DNA of 43,044 nt from CAYYYA01 sp964487895 (lineage in GTDB: Bacteria > Patescibacteriota > Patescibacteriia > UBA1558 > 2-01-FULL-52-15). Each line of letters starts with the position of its first letter. Within the stretch, counting starts at the first letter, position 1. The position numbers and the translations under genes are program-made. The notes under the pieces were generated by a model. It was given only the letters and a program-made list of their open reading frames with translations. It did not search any database and was not told where the DNA came from. The DNA is taken from positions 1 through 43,044 of the forward strand of contig CAZASM010000006.1 of the NCBI GenBank assembly GCA_964487895.1, read 5' to 3'. Positions 23,251-28,830 of the stretch are shown here, piece after piece.

Positions 23251-23821
23251 CCAAGAGCCTGTCAAGGAATCAGAGATTGGCCCAATGGATAGCACCGTAG
23301 AGATTGGCGGAAGAGTGTTCTTAGATGAGCGTCAGCCTTTGGAAAATAAGTACGAATTACACAAGGAGGCTCTAATTGAAGGATTGCCAAATATTAGGCA
23401 GGAAGATTTAAACGCTGCTCGGAAAAAAGTTCAGGAGACGCTCGATGAGCTAGATAATGGTAAAAAACCTTCTGAATACGATGCGACTTATGAGGACTGT
23501 CAGGGCATGAAGGTTTCTTTAAATACCCTAGGTACGTTACGAGCTCTCAAGAATCACGAACCTATTTTCGAAGATTTAGCGAAGCGTCAGGTTTATCCAC
23601 TATTAACTGCATATAAATCAATGTATCATTTTTTTGCAGGAGAAGAGTATAGTGATAGTCTTGGTGATATGGTATATCAATTGCAACAAGTTGTAGAGAA
23701 TTTAGCCGGCAGTCGATTTCCGACCGAACTAAAGGCACAAAAGGAAGCTGAAGACAAAAGGAATAAAACCAAATTAGACGCTGACAGAGATATGCTGTCT
23801 AAGAAGACTGTTCGAGGGTAG
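23228..23821 (+). CDS. Hypothetical helical protein, tandem paralogue 1
   Basis: This 197-residue acidic protein has no membrane segment, no signal and no family I recognise. It starts MSGFEMPP, has a variable acidic stretch, then mostly long helices. The C-terminal part reads LQQVVENLAGSRFPTELKAQ followed by a charged, coiled-coil-like tail. The same start and the same LQQ-VENLAGSRF-ELKAQ block occur in the gene at 23884, which has identical length, so the pair arose by tandem duplication. The middle has diverged strongly while the ends are kept, which points to functional termini. Confidence 0.65.
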   Translation: MSGFEMPPQEPVKESEIGPMDSTVEIGGRVFLDERQPLENKYELHKEALIEGLPNIRQEDLNAARKKVQETLDELDNGKKPSEYDATYEDCQGMKVSLNTLGTLRALKNHEPIFEDLAKRQVYPLLTAYKSMYHFFAGEEYSDSLGDMVYQLQQVVENLAGSRFPTELKAQKEAEDKRNKTKLDADRDMLSKKTVRG

Positions 23822-23853
23822 ATTTGATGTTTGATAAACAAGTGTCTCTGTTT

Positions 23854-23906
23854 GCGGAGGTTAATAAGTAACAATAAAACTATATGTCAGGTTTTGAAAT
23901 GCCACC
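23854..23906 (+). repeat. Duplicated leader and start region, copy 2
   Basis: Matches 23198-23250 at 52 of 53 positions. The sequence upstream of it differs and lacks the TATACT box, so the second gene may depend on readthrough from the first. Confidence 0.75.
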
Positions 23907-24477
23907 AACTAATCCTGTTCCGGAGCCGATGTTAGACCCTTTGGGTGCTACTTTAGAAAGTGACGGAGAATTAAAGATAGATAATCGACCGGCTCTGGAG
24001 GATCAATATAAACAAGCTAAAGAGAGGCTGGATAGTGCACTTGACCAGATTAAAGCACAAGATTTAGTAAATGCCGTTGTGAAGGTTGAGGCGCGAATAA
24101 AAAAAGCACAAGAATTGGCAAATCCTTCTGAATCTGATAGAGAATATCTGGAAAGAGACAAGAATTTAGAATTGGCGTTACAAACATTGATGAGCGTACA
24201 AGAAACTAAAAATCGTGAAGCTGTTTTGAGTCTGAGCGCAAAAAATGATGTTATGGCGTTTTCTAAGCTTATAGGCGGTAAAGGTGTGGGTGGGAGTCCA
24301 GACTTAGGTAATGACACTATTGAAAGTGCTGTCTACTTGCTACAACAAGCTGTTGAGAATCTGGCTGGCAGTCGTTTCACTGAAGAATTAAAAGCTCAAG
24401 TCGAGACTGAGCGAGAGAAAAATAAAGATCGGTTAAATGCCACCAAGGAGGAGTTGTCTAAGTTGAATGTTAGTTAG
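23884..24477 (+). CDS. Hypothetical helical protein, tandem paralogue 2
   Basis: This 197-residue second copy of the preceding gene shares MSGFEMPP and LQQAVENLAGSRFTEELKAQ. Its middle section (about 45-140) is clearly different: LDQIKAQDLVNAVVKVEARI and a Gly-rich turn GGKGVGGSPDLGND take the place of the sequence with MYHFFAGEEYSDSLGD. No catalytic motif is visible. A cytosolic structural or interaction role is all that can be suggested. Confidence 0.65.
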   Translation: MSGFEMPPTNPVPEPMLDPLGATLESDGELKIDNRPALEDQYKQAKERLDSALDQIKAQDLVNAVVKVEARIKKAQELANPSESDREYLERDKNLELALQTLMSVQETKNREAVLSLSAKNDVMAFSKLIGGKGVGGSPDLGNDTIESAVYLLQQAVENLAGSRFTEELKAQVETEREKNKDRLNATKEELSKLNVS

Positions 24478-24485
24478 GTAAAACA

Positions 24486-24580
24486 AAAAACAGGACGACC
24501 ACCACCCCTTTCCCCTCCTTTTAAAAGGAGGGGCAGGTCAGCAGACCTGGGGTGGTCCTAAAAAACGTCGTCCTGTTTTT
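24486..24580. repeat. Structured palindromic element, copy 1, acting as bidirectional terminator
   Basis: A perfect 14-bp outer stem (24486-24499 with 24567-24580, AAAAACAGGACGAC/GTCGTCCTGTTTTT) encloses ACCACCCC/GGGGTGGT arms, CAGGTC/GACCTG, and a perfect 22-nt palindrome at 24512-24533. It sits between convergent genes and ends in T5 on both strands. The reverse complement of the element at 30572-30674 is nearly the same sequence. Confidence 0.85.
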
Positions 24581-24589
24581 AAGTTTGAG

Positions 24590-24937
24590 TTATTTCTTCA
24601 AACTCTCAAGTATCTTCACAAAAGCAGTTGGCTCGTTCTCAGCGATATCAGCTAAGACCTTACGATCCAGACCAATATTAGCTTTCTTCAGAGCATCGAT
24701 AAATCGTGAGTAGCTCCAGCCATGAGGACGGAGTGCGGCATTTAATTTTACCTGCCAAGTACCACGGGCAGTGCGTTTCTTTAGACGGCGATCGCGATAA
24801 GCGTTGACGCCAGCTTTGGTCACAGCGACCTTAGCTTGTTTCAGTTTATTTTTGCGTCCCCACATGTATCCCTTAGTTTTCTTCAGGATATTTTTACGTC
24901 GTTTGACGTGATGGACGCCACGTTTGATTCTAGGCAT
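24590..24937 (-). CDS. rplT: 50S ribosomal protein L20
   Basis: This 115-residue protein binds 23S rRNA early in large-subunit assembly. The sequence is canonical: MPRIKRGVHHVKRRKNILKK, then GRKNKLKQAKVAVTKAGVNAYRDRRLKKR, here identified by its parts, and the globular end with WSYSRFIDALKKANIGLDRK. It is last in infC-rpmI-rplT; the 55-nt gap after rpmI holds an AATTCTTAA-type repeat. Confidence 0.98.
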   Translation of the reverse strand: MPRIKRGVHHVKRRKNILKKTKGYMWGRKNKLKQAKVAVTKAGVNAYRDRRLKKRTARGTWQVKLNAALRPHGWSYSRFIDALKKANIGLDRKVLADIAENEPTAFVKILESLKK

Positions 24938-24949
24938 GACAGTATTTGG

Positions 24950-24988
24950 GAATTAAGAATTAAGAGAGAAGAATTAAGAATTGCGGAA
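24950..24988. repeat. AATTCTTAA/TTAAGAATT low-complexity repeat
   Basis: GAATTAAGAATTAAGAG-type units between rpmI and rplT; the reverse-complement motif (TTCTTAATTCTTA) recurs in the leader at 30714-30745. Probably a slipped repeat. Confidence 0.4.
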
Positions 24989-24992
24989 AGGT

Positions 24993-25190
24993 CTAATTAT
25001 ACGGTGTCATCAATTTGATATTGATAGTATTACGACTCGACATAGTCTTGTCGCGACGTTTGTTGACAGTCGTTTTACTAGATTCACGGGCGTTGAAATG
25101 ATTCTGACCACCAGTTCTGATCTTCAATTTACCAGAGCCAGTCACCTTGATACGTTTACTGATTGCTTTGTTCGTTTTAAGTTTTTTCAT
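24993..25190 (-). CDS. rpmI: 50S ribosomal protein L35
   Basis: This small basic protein of the large subunit has about 65 residues. MKKLKTNKAISKRIKVTGSG and the following KLKIRTGGQNHFNARESSK match L35. The internal ATG at 25190 was chosen because L35 normally begins M-x-K-L-K-T; an upstream ATG at 25208 would add six residues and overlap infC. The gap to infC is then 4 nt. Confidence 0.95.
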   Translation of the reverse strand: MKKLKTNKAISKRIKVTGSGKLKIRTGGQNHFNARESSKTTVNKRRDKTMSSRNTINIKLMTPYN

Positions 25191-25194
25191 ATAG

Positions 25195-25737
25195 TTATTT
25201 TTTGGCAATGGTAATTGATAGTTCTGCTCCTTGGAAGGATAATGGTTTTTCGATGATAATGTCCGGTCCTAGAGCCGTGCTGAAGTTACGGATAATATCG
25301 GCTGCCAGATCTTTGCGGGTTTTTTCTCTACCGCGGAGACGAAGGACAACTTTGACCTTGTCACCTTTGGCGAAGAATTGTTCTGCCCGTTTGATGCGGA
25401 CATCAATATCGTGCTGGCCAATTTTTAAAGATAGTTGGATAACCTTGACCTCGATCTTCTTGGCTTTATTCACTTGCGTGCGAGCCTGCTTGTACTGCCA
25501 CTGACCGTAGTCCATGATCTTGGCTACTGGTGGCTTGGCAATAGGAGAGACTTCGACCAAGTCTAATTCTTTTTCGCGAGCCAGAGCGAGCGCCTCGTGA
25601 GTGGGCAAAATTCCCAGCGGCTTGCCGGTCTCGTCGATGACTTGCAATTCATTGGCACGGATACGCTCATTGATAGCGTAGCGTGCGACGGGAGGTCTAT
25701 AAGGTTGTCTATATGGTGCGGGACTGATAGGAGTTAT
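25195..25737 (-). CDS. infC: Translation initiation factor IF-3 (non-canonical start codon)
   Basis: IF-3 binds the 30S subunit, keeps it apart from 50S and checks the start codon. INERIRANE, LQVIDETGKPLGILPTHEAL, VEVSPIAKPPVAKIMDYGQW and the C-terminal KVVLRLRGREKTRKDLA cover both domains. The frame is open from a TGA at 25810-25812, but the only ATG/GTG/TTG is a TTG at 25647 inside the conserved N-terminal domain. Candidate starts are ATA at 25737, ATC at 25728 and ATC at 25674. Rare start codons (AUU in E. coli) are a known autoregulation feature of infC. The Arg/Tyr/Pro-rich extension before INER is kept in the 25737 choice. The exact start is uncertain. Confidence 0.9.
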   Translation of the reverse strand: MTPISPAPYRQPYRPPVARYAINERIRANELQVIDETGKPLGILPTHEALALAREKELDLVEVSPIAKPPVAKIMDYGQWQYKQARTQVNKAKKIEVKVIQLSLKIGQHDIDVRIKRAEQFFAKGDKVKVVLRLRGREKTRKDLAADIIRNFSTALGPDIIIEKPLSFQGAELSITIAKK

Positions 25738-25770
25738 GTTAGATTGATTAAGTTTATTTTTAAATTGATG

Positions 25771-25806
25771 GGGACGTTTAGAACGCTTAGCGTTCCTGAG
25801 CGTCCC
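25771..25806. promoter_or_regulatory. Hairpin in the infC leader
   Basis: GGGACG (25771-25776) pairs with CGTCCC (25801-25806), and inside it GAACGCT-T-AGCGTTC (25781-25795). On the minus strand it is between ssrA and the infC start, so it could terminate or process ssrA transcripts or control infC. Confidence 0.5.
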
Positions 25807-25828
25807 AGTTCAGCCCGCTCAGCTTGGG

Positions 25829-25867
25829 TGGGACGCTGAGCGTCCCAGATTACCGCGCTGAGCGCGG
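25829..25867. repeat. Two CGC-TGA-GCG hairpins directly after ssrA
   Basis: TGGGACGC-TGA-GCGTCCCA (25829-25847) and CCGCGC-TGA-GCGCGG (25853-25867) are both perfect. The second abuts the CCA end of tmRNA (25868). They share loop and core with the trpS terminator at 15748. Confidence 0.65.
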
Positions 25868-26267
25868 TGGTGGAGATGAGGGGGATCGCACCCCTGTCTG
25901 ATAAGAAAGATCGAAAACCTCTACAAGCTTAGTTAGTTTTAAAGTTCGAAGTTTCGCTAATAAACTAACAACAAATGAAACTTCTAGCTAACATTATTTT
26001 TCGCTAGTCTTCCGTGTGAGCAGCAGAAGGTAACTAGTCTGTAATAACGTTCATTCATCATACAGACATCTGATGGTGAACGAGTCTTGAGCCCTTAGGC
26101 CAAAACTGGTGCAGCAGTCAAAGCTCGAACCAAGCTGAGCTTGGTGAGAGAGTTTGAAATGCTGGCAAAAATATTTTTTGCACGTACATTTTCCAGCTTT
26201 TTTATAGGGTTCTGGTACCCTAGCTTGCCATTTCCTTACTTCCATACCGTCAAAGTAAAACATCCCC
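25868..26267 (-). ncRNA. ssrA: Transfer-messenger RNA (tmRNA)
   Basis: This RNA rescues stalled ribosomes and tags the unfinished protein. The 5' end GGGGATG (26267-26261) pairs with CATCTCC before the 3' ACCA, giving a 7-bp acceptor stem with one G-U. The T arm is AGGGG-TGCGATC-CCCCT. Upstream of the tag a pseudoknot like PK1 is visible: TAGGGT/ACCCTA (26222-26205) with CCAG in its loop pairing to CTGG at 26196-26193. Eleven nucleotides later is the GCA resume codon (26181). The tag frame runs 28 codons to TAA (26095), starting AKNIFASISNSL and ending RALTAAPVLA. It is a one-piece tmRNA. smpB lies 98 nt upstream. Confidence 0.93.
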
Positions 26268-26365
26268 ATTGATCAGGGTTGGGAGTTAGGGTCGGGGTCG
26301 GGGAAATCTTGAGACGCTTGGATCCTTCTGACCCTGTCCCTGATTTCTGACCCTGCTTACTAATT

Positions 26366-26809
26366 TTAACGTACTCGTGAGTTTAGTCTCCGTTTGTAAT
26401 CCTTCTCTTTGATACTCTGTCTCTTATCATAATTCTTCTTACCGCGGACCAGAGCGATTTTTATCTTCACTAAACTGCGGGTAGTATACACAGAAAGAGG
26501 GACCATTGTCAAGCCTTTTGTGGCTAATTTATTGTGTATTTCCAAGATTTCCTTTTTGTTCAGCAGGAGGTATTTTGGCCGTTCTGGCGCCAAGCCAACC
26601 CCTCCTTTATAGGCTTTGGGGTATTTGGCGATCTTCAGACCCTTGATCACCGGCCGTTCGCCTTGGAAACTAATAAAACTGCCTTCCAGCTGGACCAGAC
26701 CGGCTTTGGCAGCTTTGACCTCGGCGCCATTCAGTACAATCCCAGCCTCATAGGTCTCGAGAATCTCATAGTCGAAGTGAACTTTCTTGTTGTATTTGAT
26801 TTCGGGCAT
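26366..26809 (-). CDS. smpB: SsrA-binding protein SmpB
   Basis: This protein binds tmRNA and places it in the ribosomal A site. At 147 residues it is of normal length. The OB-fold core reads KVHFDYEILETYEAGIVLNG, AEVKAAKAGLVQLEGSFI and PLSVYTTRSLVKIKIALVRG; the C-terminal tail KKNYDKRQSIKEKDYKRRLN is the basic helix that enters the mRNA channel. It lies directly upstream of ssrA on the same strand, and no clear promoter separates them, so ssrA may be processed from a joint transcript. TAAGAT 9 nt before the ATG is a possible near-leaderless -10 box. Confidence 0.96.
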   Translation of the reverse strand: MPEIKYNKKVHFDYEILETYEAGIVLNGAEVKAAKAGLVQLEGSFISFQGERPVIKGLKIAKYPKAYKGGVGLAPERPKYLLLNKKEILEIHNKLATKGLTMVPLSVYTTRSLVKIKIALVRGKKNYDKRQSIKEKDYKRRLNSRVR

Positions 26810-26853
26810 ATCGAGACTATCTTAGCATGTTTGCAGAACGCCAGTAAACGGAC

Positions 26854-26859
26854 TATAAT
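26854..26859 (+). promoter_or_regulatory. -10 box upstream of the DUF4145 gene
   Basis: TATAAT in GACTATAATC, predicting a leader of about 50 nt to the ATG at 26916. Confidence 0.4.
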
Positions 26860-26915
26860 CGGGGTGATACTTAGTTATTTTACGAAAGTTAGTTAAGACG
26901 ATATAGATAGATTTT

Positions 26916-27566
26916 ATGAGTTATAAAATCATTCAAGATAAAGATGGTAAAAGAATAGTAGGCGTATGCGCTCATTGTGGCAATAGTACGCCCCAAAAAG
27001 TACTCTTTGAGCACATAGGTACTGAGATCTTTCATGCTATTGATGGTGATGATGAGATTTCAGTCCAAATTTATTACTCTGTAACAGAATGTGGTACATG
27101 TGAGGAACTTCTTTTTTATAGACGCCCCGATTACGAAGATGAAACTTCAATGGGGAAATTACTATATCCATCACGGAAGACTTTTTCTAACAAGGTTCCA
27201 GAAAAAATTAGAAAGGCGTACATGGACGCCACCGCTATTGCTAAGGTTGGATCTCCTAGTGCATACGCTGTACTTATACGGCGCGCACTTGAGTTTATCC
27301 TACAAGATAAGCATGTGAAAGGGAAAAGTCTAGCTCAGCAGATAAAAAAGATGGCAATTCAGGATAAGATACCCCCGATTTTCTTAGAGATGACTGATAG
27401 TATCCGTATTTTGGGTAATTACGGAGCACACGCTAATAATGTAGAATTAACCCACGAAGACGTGAAGGTTATGGACGATTTTTTTGTCGCGCTTTTAGAA
27501 TATATTTATATTGCGCCTCAAAAAATTGAAGTTCTTAGGAAGCGTCTCAAAAATCTTAAGAAATAA
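26916..27566 (+). CDS. DUF4145 domain protein with zinc-ribbon-like N-terminus
   Basis: This 216-residue protein has an N-terminal segment with CAHCG (about 18-22) and a second pair CGTC (about 65-68), which could bind one zinc ion. LLYPSRKTFSNKVPEKIRKAYMDATAIA, seen as its YPS, VP and Y-x-x-A parts, then YAVLIRRALEFILQDK and ILGNYGAHANNVELTHED match DUF4145. DUF4145 is often found near or fused to restriction and other conflict-system proteins, but its chemistry is unknown. The next gene encodes a trypco2-like protein 26 nt downstream, which strengthens a conflict or signalling role without proving it. Confidence 0.8.
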   Translation: MSYKIIQDKDGKRIVGVCAHCGNSTPQKVLFEHIGTEIFHAIDGDDEISVQIYYSVTECGTCEELLFYRRPDYEDETSMGKLLYPSRKTFSNKVPEKIRKAYMDATAIAKVGSPSAYAVLIRRALEFILQDKHVKGKSLAQQIKKMAIQDKIPPIFLEMTDSIRILGNYGAHANNVELTHEDVKVMDDFFVALLEYIYIAPQKIEVLRKRLKNLKK

Positions 27567-27592
27567 AATTTATCAGTATTACCAAATGAAGC

Positions 27593-27874
27593 ATGGGAGA
27601 AGAACTTAAAAAATATATTAAATCGACCATCACCGCAATCAAAGAAGGGCTTGAAGGAACTGGTTTTAAAATAGACGATTGTGTCGAATTTGATCTGGCT
27701 GTTATTAATACCTCTGAAGGTGCGGCCGGATTAAAGATTTATGTTGCAAAAGCAGAAGGCAAATTAAAATCTGAGGAAATAACTCACATAAAATTTAAAG
27801 CTAGTCCCGAGGACACGAATAAAGCTCCTATTAATCGTACTCCAAATGATCGTTTGAAAGATACTTTCGCCTAA
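27593..27874 (+). CDS. Trypco2-like small protein
   Basis: This 93-residue protein has an N-terminal helix (LKKYIKSTITAIKEGLEGTG) followed by a beta part, CVEFDLAVINTSEGAAGLKI, then YVAKAEGKLKSEEITHIKFKA. The layout of one helix and then strands around a FDLAVINT / GLKIYV / THIKFK pattern resembles the trypsin-co-occurring domain 2 family, which accompanies proteases and other effectors in predicted bacterial conflict systems. No protease gene is beside it here. It is in the same apparent operon as the DUF4145 gene. The assignment is by eye and moderate. Confidence 0.55.
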   Translation: MGEELKKYIKSTITAIKEGLEGTGFKIDDCVEFDLAVINTSEGAAGLKIYVAKAEGKLKSEEITHIKFKASPEDTNKAPINRTPNDRLKDTFA

Positions 27875-27916
27875 AGAACAGTATTGATAAATTCAACTAA
27901 ATAATTCATAAAATTT

Positions 27917-28129
27917 ATGTTTAAAAGAAAAACGACACTTGTGACACTTATCATTTATACTGCTATTAATCTATTCTTTGTGGGGTCATCTTTGCGCCAA
28001 CTTTTTGATATTAGCGATAATTGGTTACGTGCATTAATAGGTCAGCAAGCAGGTATAATTCACTTAAGTATTATTTTAGGACTATTTCTAAACGCCTATT
28101 TAATAGTACGCTTTTCAAGTAAAGATTAG
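27917..28129 (+). CDS. Small two-helix membrane protein
   Basis: This 70-residue protein has two membrane helices (TLVTLIIYTAINLFFVGSSL and AGIIHLSIILGLFLNAYLIV) and a basic start. I recognise no family. It follows the trypco2-like gene by 42 nt on the same strand; whether it belongs to that unit is open. Confidence 0.5.
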   Translation: MFKRKTTLVTLIIYTAINLFFVGSSLRQLFDISDNWLRALIGQQAGIIHLSIILGLFLNAYLIVRFSSKD

Positions 28130-28141
28130 TTTTTTTTGAGT

Positions 28142-28166
28142 TCTTTAATAGTATGTTGGCGGAAAT
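28142..28166. repeat. Terminal inverted repeat, left arm
   Basis: TCTTTAATA-GT-ATGTTGGCGGA matches the reverse complement of 28468-28492 except for two central bases and one near the inner end. The two arms bracket a 56-residue gene. Confidence 0.7.
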
Positions 28167-28207
28167 TTCGGGACCGTATTAAGTTGTCAGGTTATCTTAC
28201 TCTCCCT

Positions 28208-28238
28208 CGAAAGTCTCTTTAATTTTAGGAGATTTTCT
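28208..28238 (+). promoter_or_regulatory. Structured leader of the bracketed gene
   Basis: GAAAGTCTC and GAGATTTTC can pair (one G-U) around an A/T loop, within a larger GGACC/GGTCC enclosure (about 28171-28248). It is either a weak terminator from the left or a leader structure of the gene at 28287. Confidence 0.4.
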
Positions 28239-28286
28239 TGGGGGTCCGAATAAGATTCCCGCAGCTAATTATTAACCGGAACCACA

Positions 28287-28457
28287 ATGGCTAAAACCAA
28301 AGTGAGTACTGGAGGATCCGCACCAAAATCGGGTCAGTATAAACCTACTGACTTGAAGCGAGGTGAAATCACCCTTTCTAAGGGCGAGAGGGTTCCTCCG
28401 TACAAGGGAAAGGCTCGTGAGTTTGAGTTGGTTGATCCAACTAAGCACACTACTTAG
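28287..28457 (+). CDS. 56-residue protein inside an inverted-repeat cassette (YjzC-like?)
   Basis: ATG to TAG encodes 56 residues, MAKTKVSTGGSAPKSGQYKP, then GEITLSKGERVPPYKGKA and FELVDPTKHTT. The pattern G-x-x-A-P-x-S-G-x-Y followed by I-x-L-x-x-G-x-x-x-P-P is reminiscent of small YjzC-type proteins; this is tentative. CCGGA precedes the ATG. Codon use (AAG, GAG, GTT, CCT) is closer to the GC-richer set than to its immediate neighbours. The gene is framed by inverted repeats 121 nt upstream and 11 nt downstream. Confidence 0.6.
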   Translation: MAKTKVSTGGSAPKSGQYKPTDLKRGEITLSKGERVPPYKGKAREFELVDPTKHTT

Positions 28458-28467
28458 TACCTAATTA

Positions 28468-28492
28468 TCTCCGCCAACATTTTATTAAAGAG
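28468..28492. repeat. Terminal inverted repeat, right arm
   Basis: ATCTCCGCCAACAT-TT-TATTAAAGA is the inverted partner of the arm at 28142. The remaining sequence up to 28589 is AT-rich and contains a possible -10 box (TATATT) near 28538. Confidence 0.7.
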
Positions 28493-28589
28493 CTTGGTCG
28501 TCTAGTAGTTTAAATTGCTTACTTGTCTGACTATGTTATATTGTATAAGTTAAGTTGAATAAAAATTGAAACTTTACATATCAAAATAT

Positions 28590-28814
28590 ATGAAAAGAAA
28601 TACAACATTAATCATAGCTCTTATATTACTGGTGAGCGGAGCCATTTGTTTTTATTGGTTTGAGTATAGACCGAGTTCGATTAGACAATTTTGTACTAGT
28701 GACACCAGAGCTCTATTAATGGACACTCCGGCTGGTAGTACAGAAGCTGACTATCAAGCTAACTATCCGTTTTATTACATGAAGTGTCTTAATTCCAAAG
28801 GATTAAAGGAATAG
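28590..28814 (+). CDS. Small exported or membrane-anchored protein
   Basis: This 74-residue protein has one N-terminal hydrophobic helix (TTLIIALILLVSGAICFYWF), followed by about 50 extracytoplasmic residues with Cys residues in FCTSDTR and MKCLN that could form a disulfide. I recognise no family. The ATG at 28590 is preferred to an in-frame TTG 24 nt upstream. It precedes argS by 16 nt. Confidence 0.5.
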   Translation: MKRNTTLIIALILLVSGAICFYWFEYRPSSIRQFCTSDTRALLMDTPAGSTEADYQANYPFYYMKCLNSKGLKE

Positions 28815-28830
28815 TCTTATTTATTTTTTC

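Noticed and set aside
26051..26269. A 72-codon minus-strand reading frame ending in CLYDE
   Set aside because: It lies inside the tmRNA and is not the tag frame; the RNA structure explains the sequence.
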